From: an uncultured Alphaproteobacteria bacterium
GTDB lineage: Bacteria; Pseudomonadota; Alphaproteobacteria; HIMB59; GCA-002718135
Direction: 5' to 3'
NCBI GenBank assembly: GCA_902515745.1
Contig: CABXWB010000003.1
Span: 62,001 to 126,000, forward strand
Length of the DNA stretch: 64,000 bases
In this document: in pieces, positions 56,338 to 64,000 of the stretch
Position numbering within the stretch: position 1 is the first letter of the stretch
How the letters are laid out: each line of letters begins with the position of its first letter
Notes under the pieces: generated by a model
What the model saw: the letters and a program-made list of their open reading frames with translations, nothing else
Told to the model about the DNA's origin: nothing
Databases searched by the model: none
Translations under genes and position numbers: made by a program

Positions 56338-56963
56338 TGCTTGATGTAAGGAAAATAAGATTGATACTCGAGTTACGAGAGTCAGGTATTAGTAATGCTG
56401 AAGTTCTCTCTGCAATAGAAAAAATTCCAAGAGAAAAGTTTATTAGTGAATCTTACAGAAATCAAGCTTATGAAAATATAGCTTTACCAATTGAAAATAA
56501 TCAAACAATTAGTCAACCCTACGTTGTAGCAAGGATGACTGAATTACTTGATGTTAAAAGTAACCACAAGGTATTAGAAATAGGCACTGGTAGTGGATAT
56601 CAGTGTGCAGTATTATCAATCTTGGCAAGACGTGTTTACACGATTGAAAGAATTAAAAATTTACATGAAGGTTCTAATAATATTTTTGAGAAATTAAAAT
56701 TAACTAATATTGTTTCAAAATACGATGATGGTAATAATGGTTGGATTGAGCAAATACCTTTTGATAGAATAATATTTACAGCAGCATCAAAAAAAATAAA
56801 TAATGAAATTTTTTCTCATATTGAAAATGAAGGAATTATTGTTTCTCCTATTGTTAAAAATAACAAGCAAATACTTGTAAAATATATAAAACAAAATAAT
56901 AAAATTATTTCTGAAGAATACGATGATGTTTTATTTGTTCCAAATCTTCAAGGTGTAGTATAG
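56337..56963 (+). CDS. pcm: Protein-L-isoaspartate O-methyltransferase
   Basis: 208-aa Pcm repairing isoaspartyl residues. IPREKFISESYRNQAYENIALPI and QTISQPYVVARMTELL are the substrate region; EIGTGSGYQCAVLS (SAM motif I) follows. GTG start. Compared with other Alphaproteobacteria, surE is missing between serS and pcm. Its 3' end overlaps the convergent MATE gene by 16 nt. Confidence 0.92.
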   Translation: MLDVRKIRLILELRESGISNAEVLSAIEKIPREKFISESYRNQAYENIALPIENNQTISQPYVVARMTELLDVKSNHKVLEIGTGSGYQCAVLSILARRVYTIERIKNLHEGSNNIFEKLKLTNIVSKYDDGNNGWIEQIPFDRIIFTAASKKINNEIFSHIENEGIIVSPIVKNNKQILVKYIKQNNKIISEEYDDVLFVPNLQGVV

Positions 56964-58321
56964 CTACTTTGAATATTTCGAATTTTATTTGAAGAATAAA
57001 AATAATATAAGACACCAATTATCCAATGAACAAGAGTTAACCCAATAAACATATAGATATAGTTTTCTTCTATAAAATTATTTACAAATAATATTACAAT
57101 TATAGGCACTAATACAAACCTAAGTATGGCCATATACATTACTATTATTGCTTTTTTTAGCCCTTGGAATGAAGCATTAGAAATAAAGAAGAATGGAAAA
57201 GCTGGAAAACCAAGTGCGTATATTTTAAGATATATTGATCCATAGTAAATTACTTCATTATCATCAGTAAATAATCTCATTGAATCTTCTGCAGTTATAA
57301 ATAAAATTAATCCTGCTATGGTTAATATTATTACTCCAGTAATCATAGCTTTATTATAAGTTTCTAAAATTCTTTCATAGTTTTTAGCGCCAAAATTTTG
57401 ACCCACAATTGCAGTTACTGCTGTACTTAATCCTAACAAGGGTAAGAAAAGCAGTTGTTCGTATCTTCCAGCAGAGGAAAAACCTGCGATTGCATCATTA
57501 CCAAAACGACTTACAAAAAATAATAATATATATGATCCGAGAGCAATCATCATCAATCCTAATGCTGCTGGAATAGCCTGAAATGAAATTTCCTTAATTA
57601 AACTTAATTTAGGAATTAAATAATTATTTTTAAAGTTTTCAAAAATCTCTGTTTTATAAATTTTATATAGTAAATATAACAGACCAATTATTTGAGATAG
57701 TATGGTAGCTATTGCTATTCCAGTTATACCCATTGGCGCAAATAATTCTAAATTAATTATTTTTCCTGTGATTAATATTGGATTTAAAATTATATTAAGA
57801 AAAAAACTAAAAATTAAAACATTTCTATAACTTTTAGTATCTCCTTGAGCAGATAAACAAGAATTACATACCATGAGTAAGAGAATTATGACTGATCCTA
57901 AATATATTACGTTCATATATAATGATGAAAGTTTAAGAGTTTTTGGATCATCATTTATTGATTCTAAAATTATGTTTCCAAAATAAAGTCCAAAAATTGT
58001 TATACATAAGCCTACTAATATTGTTAAAACAAAAGATTGTGAAAATGCATGACTTGCTTTTTTAATTTTTTTTTCTCCTAAAGAATTAGCAACATTACTT
58101 GTTGTAGCTATGCTCAGTCCTATTCCAAGTGCAATAATTATAAAATATACAGGAAATGTTTGACCAATAGCTGCTAAAGCTGTTTCAGAAATCATTCTAC
58201 CTGCAAAAATAGTATCCACTAAAGAATACAGATTATTAAATATAGTTCCAATTGAGGCTGGCAAAGCAATTTTTATAAAAAGCTTATAGATATCTTCATC
58301 AAGTAAATTAATTTTTTTCAT
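56948..58321 (-). CDS. MATE-family efflux transporter
   Basis: 457-aa membrane protein with twelve hydrophobic segments in two repeats. FNNLYSLVDTIFAGRMISETALAAIG and the second-repeat AAIPAALGLMMIALGSYILLFFVSRFGNDAIAGFS fit the MATE (DinF/NorM) fold that exports organic cations against Na+ or H+. Substrate unknown. Two nt after rlmJ on the same strand. Confidence 0.88.
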   Translation of the reverse strand: MKKINLLDEDIYKLFIKIALPASIGTIFNNLYSLVDTIFAGRMISETALAAIGQTFPVYFIIIALGIGLSIATTSNVANSLGEKKIKKASHAFSQSFVLTILVGLCITIFGLYFGNIILESINDDPKTLKLSSLYMNVIYLGSVIILLLMVCNSCLSAQGDTKSYRNVLIFSFFLNIILNPILITGKIINLELFAPMGITGIAIATILSQIIGLLYLLYKIYKTEIFENFKNNYLIPKLSLIKEISFQAIPAALGLMMIALGSYILLFFVSRFGNDAIAGFSSAGRYEQLLFLPLLGLSTAVTAIVGQNFGAKNYERILETYNKAMITGVIILTIAGLILFITAEDSMRLFTDDNEVIYYGSIYLKIYALGFPAFPFFFISNASFQGLKKAIIVMYMAILRFVLVPIIVILFVNNFIEENYIYMFIGLTLVHWIIGVLYYFYSSNKIRNIQSSYTTP

Positions 58322-58323
58322 AA

Positions 58324-59154
58324 TTATAAAAATCTTAACTTAAATCTAGTACTATTTTCCTCTTGTTTTAGAATATTTTGAATTTCGTGTATTACCTCTT
58401 TGAGGTTTTTAATTATAGATCTATTTGAAAAATTTATTAATAATAAGCCACTACCTTGCATTCCAACATTGTCACCATATTTCATAATAGGAACTTCAAC
58501 ATTGATAATATTACTTATACCTTTTTTTCTAATATTCTGAATAAAAGTATCATTTTCCAAAATATTCAAAACTGGATACCATATGATGATTTTGGATTTT
58601 GAGAATAAATTTTCAATATTATTTAGTATCTCCTCTACTTTTTCAAAATCATCCTTTATTTCATATGATGGATCTATAAATACAAAATAATTCTTGTCTT
58701 TTTTAATTTTATTAAAAATAAAATTAAATCCATCAGCATTTAAAATTTTTGCATTGGTATATTTGTTTAAGTTTTTTTTTAATAATTCATATTCATTCTT
58801 GTGTAGTTCACAAAAAAATAATCTATCTTTTTCATTAGCTATGGACGAGATAAATATGGGTGATCCAGGATAAAAATTATTTTTTTCAGTAATTTTAGAA
58901 ATGGTTGAAAGATAATTTTTAATTAAAATATTATTGCCTTTGTAATTTTGTATCTTTTTAATTCCTTCTTTATACTCTTTATTTTTATCCATATACTTTG
59001 ATATATATTTATAAATCCCATTACCAGAATGAGTATCAATATAACTTATTGAATTATTTACTTTTTTTTCAAGATTATATAAGTAAAGCATTATAATGTG
59101 CTTCATAACATCTGCATGATTTCCAGCATGATATCCGTGTTTGTAGCTAAGCAT
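58324..59154 (-). CDS. rlmJ: 23S rRNA (adenine-N6)-methyltransferase RlmJ
   Basis: 276-aa RlmJ, methylating A2030 (E. coli numbering). The N-terminal YKHGYHAGNHADVMKH signature is clear. The catalytic motif reads FIDPSYE instead of the common DPPYE. SAM-binding and helical subdomains cover the rest. Leads an operon with the MATE pump. Confidence 0.9.
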   Translation of the reverse strand: MLSYKHGYHAGNHADVMKHIIMLYLYNLEKKVNNSISYIDTHSGNGIYKYISKYMDKNKEYKEGIKKIQNYKGNNILIKNYLSTISKITEKNNFYPGSPIFISSIANEKDRLFFCELHKNEYELLKKNLNKYTNAKILNADGFNFIFNKIKKDKNYFVFIDPSYEIKDDFEKVEEILNNIENLFSKSKIIIWYPVLNILENDTFIQNIRKKGISNIINVEVPIMKYGDNVGMQGSGLLLINFSNRSIIKNLKEVIHEIQNILKQEENSTRFKLRFL

Positions 59155-59280
59155 AAAAATAAAAAAATGTGTTGAAATTAATTTCTTATTAGTTATTTAA
59201 AGTATTAAATTAATCAATATAGAATATTTATATAAGTTAAATAAATTTAATCCCCCAATAATAAATAAGGAGAATACAAT

Positions 59281-59484
59281 ATGCCTAGTGGTAAAATTAA
59301 ATGGTTTAATCCGACCAAAGGTTATGGATTTATAGAAAATGATGATGGAGGAAAAGATGTTTTTCTTCATGTCTCAGCTTTAGAAGCTGCTGGTATTGAT
59401 ACTTTAGAAGAAGGTATGCCAGTTGAATTTGAAATTGGTGAAAACCGAGGAAAAGAAAACGCTATTAATATTAAGAAAAAATAA
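59281..59484 (+). CDS. cspA: Cold-shock domain protein
   Basis: 67-aa single cold-shock domain binding RNA or single-stranded DNA. RNP1 KGYGFIEND and RNP2 DVFLHVSAL are intact. AAGGAGAA precedes the ATG. The 126-bp upstream gap would hold the promoter and a long leader, common for csp genes; I see no clear thermosensor fold. Confidence 0.95.
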   Translation: MPSGKIKWFNPTKGYGFIENDDGGKDVFLHVSALEAAGIDTLEEGMPVEFEIGENRGKENAINIKKK

Positions 59485-59491
59485 TATTTAA

Positions 59492-59719
59492 TTGAATTCA
59501 AACAAACTTTTAGAATGGATTGGCGTAACAACAGCCATCCTTTATTCCCTACTAGTTGCATTTAACATTGGATTAGAATTTATTGGTTTTTCATTATTAT
59601 TTCTATCAGCATTATTAATTGGAGTCTGGGCCTATAAATTAAAACACAATGGGATATTGTTTTTACAATTCTTCTACGCTGGTGCAGGTATTATAGGAAT
59701 GTATAGATGGTTTGGATAA
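59492..59719 (+). CDS. Small two/three-helix membrane protein
   Basis: 75-aa protein with three hydrophobic segments, ending ILFLQFFYAGAGIIGMYRWFG. The ending and the EWIGVTTAILYSLLVAFNI start resemble small YgjV/PnuC-like membrane proteins, without proof of transport. TTG is the only reasonable start and no clear ribosome-binding site is visible. Last 13 nt overlap the EF-hand gene. Confidence 0.6.
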   Translation: MNSNKLLEWIGVTTAILYSLLVAFNIGLEFIGFSLLFLSALLIGVWAYKLKHNGILFLQFFYAGAGIIGMYRWFG

Positions 59720-59955
59720 AAATAGTTTGTTTATTTTTACTTTTACATTCTTCTATCGCGTTTTCTGCTGAATTAAATGAAGAAGAAGAAATGTACTTTA
59801 ATTTTGTTGATTTAAATAATGATGGAGTTATTTCTTATGAAGAAATTGAACAATCATTAAATCTACTCTTTCAAATTATAGATCTGAATCAAGATAATAA
59901 AATTTCGCAAAATGAGATAAATGAATTAAAAGGTATAATTGAATCTTTAAGATGA
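59707..59955 (+). CDS. Exported EF-hand calcium-binding protein
   Basis: 82-aa protein with a signal peptide (to about residue 20, FSA) and two EF-hand loops: DLNNDGVISYEE (35-46) is canonical, DLNQDNKISQNE (58-69) has Asn instead of the central Gly. Likely periplasmic. Overlaps genes on both sides (13 nt and 4 nt). Confidence 0.78.
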   Translation: MVWIKIVCLFLLLHSSIAFSAELNEEEEMYFNFVDLNNDGVISYEEIEQSLNLLFQIIDLNQDNKISQNEINELKGIIESLR

Positions 59956-60695
59956 CTATTTGGGGAAGAGTTATAGGTGGGGCAGCAGGATTTGCTTTAG
60001 GCGGACCTATAGGCGCTATATTAGGTGTAATGGCTGGCGGTGCTTTTGACAGAAGATCTAAATCAAAATCATCATTTAACTTTAATCGAATAAATAATAA
60101 TCAAAAACAACAAATTTTTACATTAAGTTTTATTATTTTAGCTGCAAAATTAGCTAAATCAGATGGAATTGTATCAGATGATGAAATCAGAGCATTTAAA
60201 GAAAAATTTAAAGTTCCAAAATCTGAAATTCCTAAAGTTGCTAAAATTTTCAATGAGGCAAAAAAAGATACGTATGGCTACAAACAAATAGCAAATCAAG
60301 TAGGAGATTTATTTTCAGCTAATAAAATTTTATTGGAAGAACTATTAAATAATTTATTTTATATTGCTGCATCTGATGGAAAGATATCTATTAGCGAAAT
60401 AGATTTTTTAAGATCAATTTCTAAATCATTTAAATTTAGTGAGAAAGATTTCCAAAGAATTTTCCAATCAAATTTAAAAAACAGTGAATCTGACCCTTAC
60501 AAAATATTGGGTGTGAATAGATCGAGCACTGATAATGAGATAAGAAAAAAATGGATAAAATTAAATAAAGAACATCACCCAGATAATTTAATTGCCAAAG
60601 GTATGCCGCAAGAATTTATTAAACAATCTAATAAAGAATTAGCAGCTATTAATATTGCTTACGATAAAATTAAAGAAATTAGAGGAATTGCTTGA
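59952..60695 (+). CDS. djlA: DjlA-like TerB/J-domain co-chaperone
   Basis: 247-aa protein with a glycine-rich N-terminal membrane segment (GGAAGFALGGPIGAILGVMAGGA), a TerB-like helical domain (about 50-165, KLAKSDGIVSDDE and ASDGKISISE) and a C-terminal J-domain with the HPD motif (EHHPDNLIAKG). This is the DjlA architecture; it recruits DnaK at the membrane. ATGA overlap with both neighbours. Confidence 0.88.
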   Translation: MTIWGRVIGGAAGFALGGPIGAILGVMAGGAFDRRSKSKSSFNFNRINNNQKQQIFTLSFIILAAKLAKSDGIVSDDEIRAFKEKFKVPKSEIPKVAKIFNEAKKDTYGYKQIANQVGDLFSANKILLEELLNNLFYIAASDGKISISEIDFLRSISKSFKFSEKDFQRIFQSNLKNSESDPYKILGVNRSSTDNEIRKKWIKLNKEHHPDNLIAKGMPQEFIKQSNKELAAINIAYDKIKEIRGIA

Positions 60696-61663
60696 TACCT
60701 AAAGATTTATCTGTCGATAATATTAGTAAAATTTATAAAAAAATTAGACCATTTATTAATCAGACCCCTTTTTTGAAGTGTCCTGATGATATTGATAATT
60801 ATTTTTCTACTAATTTATTTTTTAAATGTGAATTTTTACAAAAATCTGGTTCATTTAAGGCAAGAGGTGCTATTAATAATATAATTTCTCAAAATAAGAG
60901 TAAATTTAATAAAGGAATTACAGCAGTTAGTGCTGGAAATCATGCAATCGCTGCTTCATTTGTGGCCAATCAATTTAAATTGAAAAATAAAATTTTCTTA
61001 TACGAAAGTGCAAACAAATATAGAGTTCAAACTTGTAAAAATTATGGTGCTAACATTATCTTTACAAATCCAAAACAAGCTTTTCTTGATGCTGAAAATG
61101 CTAAAAATGAAGGTTACTATTTTATTCACCCTTTTGATGGCCCATTGACATTACAAGGTAGTGCTACCTTGGGATTAGAAATTGTAGAATATTTAAATTC
61201 AATTAATACTAAAATTGACAATTTACTAATTTCAGTTGGAGGAGGGGGATTAATAAGTGGTGTTTCATCGTACATAAAACAATTTTATCCTAAGATTAAA
61301 ATTATTGGTGTTGAACCTGAAAATGCTAATGGTTTAAATCAAAGTTTAAGAGCTAACAAACCACTAAATAATGTTAATGTAAATAGTATTGCAGACAGTC
61401 TTTCAGCACCTTTACATATGCAATATTCTTTTGATGTAGCAAAAGAAGTAATTGATGAAATGGTAACTGTTTCTGATGATGAAATGAAAAAAATTATGGT
61501 TTTTTGTTATAAAAAATTTAAGTTATTTCTTGAGCCTGCATGTGTTGCTGGACTTGCTGCTTTAAAATATAAAATCAATAATAAGCTTTTTGGCAAAAAT
61601 ACAATGGTGATATTGTGTGGATCAAATATTGATAAAAAAACTTGGTCAGATTTAAATAATTAA
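60692..61663 (+). CDS. Threonine/serine dehydratase (PLP)
   Basis: 323-aa fold-type II PLP enzyme without the ACT domain of biosynthetic IlvA. PLP Lys in KSGSFKARGA, phosphate loop SVGGGGLISG, and EPACVAGLAAL are present. Catabolic threonine dehydratase, serine dehydratase and serine racemase share this size. TTG start inside the stop of djlA; 3' end overlaps anmK by 4 nt. Confidence 0.85.
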   Translation: MIPKDLSVDNISKIYKKIRPFINQTPFLKCPDDIDNYFSTNLFFKCEFLQKSGSFKARGAINNIISQNKSKFNKGITAVSAGNHAIAASFVANQFKLKNKIFLYESANKYRVQTCKNYGANIIFTNPKQAFLDAENAKNEGYYFIHPFDGPLTLQGSATLGLEIVEYLNSINTKIDNLLISVGGGGLISGVSSYIKQFYPKIKIIGVEPENANGLNQSLRANKPLNNVNVNSIADSLSAPLHMQYSFDVAKEVIDEMVTVSDDEMKKIMVFCYKKFKLFLEPACVAGLAALKYKINNKLFGKNTMVILCGSNIDKKTWSDLNN

Positions 61664-62766
61664 TCCGGAAAATATAAAATACCACCACTTAAATTTTTTT
61701 TCACACCTGTAGTATTTTTATTACTTATTTCTAAATTTTTAAATGATCTCATGCCAATATATGCAAACATTTGAGCTTCTACTAAATCACCATTTATTTT
61801 ATATTTATCAATAAGTTCAATTTTTTTATTTAGTTTATTCATTAATATTTCTTTGAGTAATTTATTTTTTCTTCCTCCCCCAGTAAGTAAAATTCTTTCA
61901 ATCTTAAATTTTTTATTTTTTAATAATTCTTTAAATCCAATATAAGTCATGTAGTTAGCAGTCATTAGCGCATCATATTTGTTCAATTTAATTAGCTTAT
62001 TAAAGTAATTTCTAAAATAATTTCTATCTAATGATTTTGGGAACTTTTTCTTAAAGAATTTATCTTTTTTGAACTTTTCGATTAATTTATTATCAATCTT
62101 ACCTTTTCTTGCATAATTTCCATCATTATCAAATTTTTTTTTAAAAAAATAATTGCAAAGATCATCACTTAAGCAATTTGCAGGACCTATATCCGATGAT
62201 AATAATGTTCTTGAAACTACAGTTGAAAAATTTGCTATACCTCCAAGATTTACTATAATTGCTTTTTCCTTAAATTGTTGTATTAAAAACTTATGATAAT
62301 ATGATCCAATTGGTGCTCCCTGACCACCATTTTTAATATCATTATCTCTTAAATTACTTATAGTTTTAACTTTAAGATTTTTTGCAATTTTGTTTCCATT
62401 TCCTAATTGTATAGATATTTTATTTGATGGGTCGTGGTAAACAGTCTGTCCACTAATTGATATTAAATCGATATTTTTTTTATTAATTTTTTTTTGTTTC
62501 AGAAATAAAATTATTTTTTTTTCTAAAATATCTGTAACGAAATTATCTTTTTTTAAAAAATATTCTTTAATTTTATTATTAGTTTTTGGTTTATTTAATA
62601 TTAGATTGTTTATTGTTTTTTGATAATTTTTATCAAATTTATATGATTTTTCACATTTAATTTTTACAAAGTCAGTCCCATTTGTATTAATCAAACTGAT
62701 ATCAACTCCATCCATTGATGTGCCTGTCATAACTCCTAAGACATTAAGTTTTGAATTTTTACTCAT
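61660..62766 (-). CDS. anmK: Anhydro-N-acetylmuramic acid kinase
   Basis: 368-aa AnmK, phosphorylating and opening 1,6-anhydro-MurNAc in cell-wall recycling. GVMTGTSMDGVDISL (N-terminus) and DIGPANCL with a later LLTGGGRKN are family marks. Very Lys/Phe-rich. The partner glycosidase nagZ, usually after argS, is not in this window. Confidence 0.92.
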   Translation of the reverse strand: MSKNSKLNVLGVMTGTSMDGVDISLINTNGTDFVKIKCEKSYKFDKNYQKTINNLILNKPKTNNKIKEYFLKKDNFVTDILEKKIILFLKQKKINKKNIDLISISGQTVYHDPSNKISIQLGNGNKIAKNLKVKTISNLRDNDIKNGGQGAPIGSYYHKFLIQQFKEKAIIVNLGGIANFSTVVSRTLLSSDIGPANCLSDDLCNYFFKKKFDNDGNYARKGKIDNKLIEKFKKDKFFKKKFPKSLDRNYFRNYFNKLIKLNKYDALMTANYMTYIGFKELLKNKKFKIERILLTGGGRKNKLLKEILMNKLNKKIELIDKYKINGDLVEAQMFAYIGMRSFKNLEISNKNTTGVKKNLSGGILYFPD

Positions 62767-62851
62767 TTTTAATCAAATTTAATTTTGCACATTTTATTAA
62801 CAAACATATCAACAAAAAAAGATTATTTACTTTTAAAAATACATTTTTTTA

Positions 62852-62880
62852 TTGATTGATTAATAACAAATAGTTAAATT
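62852..62880 (+). promoter_or_regulatory. Putative promoter of the intergenic RNA
   Basis: TTGATT (62852-62857), 17-nt spacer, TAAATT (62875-62880). Transcription from about 62887 would produce the structured segment listed next. Confidence 0.45.
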
Positions 62881-62887
62881 ATTTTTA

Positions 62888-63002
62888 ATTATTACACGCA
62901 AAGGTAATAATCAATTTAATAAAAGGAAACGATTATTAAATTGTATCGGGAGGAAATGCACGATACACAAAAGGGCCTAGCTTGCTGGGTCCTTTTTTTT
63001 TT
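62888..63002 (+). ncRNA. Unassigned structured RNA (sRNA or riboswitch-like leader)
   Basis: In the 280-bp gap between divergent anmK and the deaminase gene. Successive hairpins are CAATTTAATAA/TTATTAAATTG (62912-62922 with 62933-62943, loop AAGGAAACGA) and TGTATCG/CGATACA (62942-62948 with 62961-62967, loop GGAGGAAATGCA), then a terminator stem. An alternative pairing TAATAATC/GATTATTA (62905-62912 with 62931-62938) excludes the first hairpin. No plus-strand gene lies upstream that would need this terminator. It could be a stand-alone sRNA or a conditional leader of the deaminase gene. I recognise no known family. Confidence 0.6.
62970..63002 (+). terminator. Rho-independent terminator of the intergenic RNA
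   Basis: Eleven-bp stem (62970-62980 with 62985-62995, two G-U pairs), loop CTTG, then a run of T to about 63002. It ends about 45 bp before the deaminase ATG. Confidence 0.85.
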
Positions 63003-63046
63003 GTTTTATGGACAAATTTAATAAATAAACTATCAGATATTTCATA

Positions 63047-63619
63047 ATGATAACAAATTATGAAAGAATTTTAGATATTATTTTGGATGATCTAATCCCA
63101 TTAACAAAAATTTCAATTAATGAAGGAAATAAAATATTTGGCGGATTTATTGTTAAAAAATCTGACCTAAGTCTTGTTTGTCTAGGTACAAACCAGGAAA
63201 TCAAAAATCCTTTATTTCACGGAGAAATTTCAACTCTTTTTAATTTATTTGAAAAAAAACTGTTTAATACAAAAGATTATTACTTTATAAGCACACATCA
63301 GCCTTGTTCTATGTGTTTATCAGCTATAACCTGGGCTGGATTTGACAATTTTTACTATTTTTTTTCCTATACCGACACAAAAGAAGGTTTTCATATTCCG
63401 CACGATCTTAAAATTTTGACGGAGGTATTTAAGATCAAAGATGGTAAATACAATACTAATAATGATTATTGGGAGAGTTTTTCAATTTTATCGGAAATTA
63501 AAAGATTAGGCATAGAGGGCTCATTATCAGATAAAATTTATCAGATTAGAGAGGAGTACCAAAAAATGTCAAAAATTTATCAAAAATCAAAAATTGATAA
63601 TAAAATTCCTCTAAATTAA
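63047..63619 (+). CDS. Nucleoside/cytidine-deaminase-fold protein
   Basis: 190-aa zinc deaminase of the CDA/guanine deaminase superfamily. Zinc ligands and catalytic Glu are in FHGEIS (His58, Glu60) and QPCSMC (Cys87, Cys90). The C-terminal half (FSYTDTKEGFHIPHDLKILTEVF) is not assignable to a subfamily, so the substrate is unknown. It lies behind the structured RNA and before the glycine riboswitch. Confidence 0.8.
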   Translation: MITNYERILDIILDDLIPLTKISINEGNKIFGGFIVKKSDLSLVCLGTNQEIKNPLFHGEISTLFNLFEKKLFNTKDYYFISTHQPCSMCLSAITWAGFDNFYYFFSYTDTKEGFHIPHDLKILTEVFKIKDGKYNTNNDYWESFSILSEIKRLGIEGSLSDKIYQIREEYQKMSKIYQKSKIDNKIPLN

Positions 63620-63651
63620 TTGTTAAATTATAAAAATAAGTATAGAAATAA

Positions 63652-63790
63652 TTAACGGGAGATACTGTAATTTCAGAGCCGAAGGAGCAACGACCCGGAA
63701 ACTCTCAGGCACAATGGACCGTTAAATAAACTCTGGAAAAGAGCATTTAGCTCTACCGAAGGTGAAAAGCTCTCAGGTAAAAAGACAGAG
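63652..63790 (+). promoter_or_regulatory. Tandem glycine riboswitch
   Basis: Two glycine aptamers. The first is closed by TTAACGG/CCGTTAA (63652-63658 with 63719-63725) and contains GCCGAAGGAGCAA and CTCTCAGGCA. The second is closed by CTCTG/CAGAG (63731-63735 with 63786-63790) and contains ACCGAAGGTGAAA and CTCTCAGGTAAAAAGACAGAGGGG. Upstream, TATAGA (63641-63646) could serve as -10. It precedes gcvT, the known target of this class. Confidence 0.96.
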
Positions 63791-63810
63791 GGGTGACTTG
63801 GAGAATTTAT

Positions 63811-64000
63811 TTGAACCAGTTACCAATAGACATTCCACTGAAAAATTTTCATCTAAATAATGGTGCAAAGATATTGCCATTTGCAGGTTTTAATATGCCT
63901 ATTAATTATAAAACTGGAATAATTAATGAACACAAAAACGTTAGAAATCATTCTGGTATTTTTGATGTCAGTCATATGGGACAAATTTTAATTGAAAATA
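63811..64000 (+). CDS. gcvT: Glycine cleavage system T protein (3' end missing)
   Basis: First 63 codons of aminomethyltransferase GcvT, which moves the C1 unit of glycine onto tetrahydrofolate. GAKILPFAGFNMPINY and HSGIFDVSHMGQ are the family N-terminus. TTG at 63811 with GGAG at 63800-63803 is preferred; a GTG at 63793 is in frame but touches the riboswitch. No terminator is seen between aptamer and gene, so control may be translational. The gene runs out of the window. Confidence 0.92.
   Translation, partial: MNQLPIDIPLKNFHLNNGAKILPFAGFNMPINYKTGIINEHKNVRNHSGIFDVSHMGQILIEN

Noticed and set aside
62912-62967. CsrA/RsmA-titrating RNA because of GGA motifs in hairpin loops
   Set aside because: Only two loops, one not matching the ANGGA consensus, and no CsrA gene is visible in the window.
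62956-63019. Possible 20-aa leader peptide (ATG after GGAGGAA) inside the structured RNA
   Set aside because: The spacing of the ribosome-binding site is too short and the frame runs through the terminator; the GGAGG is better explained as a hairpin loop.
1-64000. CRISPR arrays, insertion sequences, prophage, rRNA genes, toxin-antitoxin pairs
   Set aside because: Looked for repeated spacers, transposase motifs, terminal repeats and rRNA segments; none seen.

Overview
The window is a very AT-rich, densely packed bacterial chromosome segment. Gene order and regulatory sites place it in the Alphaproteobacteria: tolC / PopZ-like / valS, argS-SPOR-scpA-scpB-tatABC-serS-pcm, an aapJQMP amino-acid transporter, an Irr-like Fur protein, and a LexA operator of the direct-repeat type (GAAC-N7-GAAC). 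AT content, many 1-14 nt gene overlaps, tiny intergenic gaps, few regulators and no mobile elements suggest a genome-streamlined marine lineage such as SAR11, HIMB59 or AEGEAN-169. That placement is inference from composition and synteny, not from a marker-gene tree.

Layout. 1-4.7 kb: the 3' end of recJ, tRNA-Glu, then a minus-strand group of quinone oxidoreductase, acetoacetyl-CoA synthetase and Irr-like regulator. 4.8-9.5 kb: serine hydrolase and NhaD antiporter, converging on a TPP-riboswitch-controlled thiB-thiP thiamine importer that has no ATPase gene beside it. 9.5-16.2 kb: tRNA-Pro, iron alcohol dehydrogenase, SulP transporter and several small enzymes. 16.2-19.6 kb: a sugar-type ABC importer (two permeases and a binding protein, again no ATPase). 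19.6-24 kb: phosphatase-like protein, apt, thiolase, acyl-CoA dehydrogenase, an NDUFS4-like Complex I subunit and tRNA-Arg.

25.0-32.1 kb is the most unusual region. Seven translationally coupled genes combine the lower myo-inositol pathway (iolC, iolB, iolJ-like aldolase) with the start of methylthioadenosine / 5'-deoxyadenosine salvage (mtnP, mtnA), a class II aldolase-SDR fusion and a cupin. Neither the inositol-specific upper steps (iolG, iolE, iolD) nor the usual later methionine-salvage genes are here. Both branches would end in an aldolase that can yield dihydroxyacetone phosphate. It is followed by a TauE/SafE exporter and a cystathionine beta-lyase-like gene on the other strand.

34-41 kb: aapJQMP with a hairpin terminator after aapJ, alaX, an SOS-type umuDC operon and tRNA-Asn/tRNA-Cys. 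41-48 kb: Pcm-like protein, tolC, PopZ-like protein, valS, ilvD, xthA and an A-type Fe-S carrier. 49-57 kb: dgt, argS, SPOR-like protein, scpAB, tatABC, serS, pcm. 57-64 kb: MATE pump, rlmJ, cold-shock protein, a cluster of small membrane, EF-hand and J-domain proteins, a threonine/serine dehydratase, anmK, an unassigned structured RNA with its own terminator upstream of a deaminase gene, and a tandem glycine riboswitch before the start of gcvT.

The two best candidates for something not yet described are the hybrid iol-mtn operon (25050-32088) and the structured RNA at about 62888-63002.
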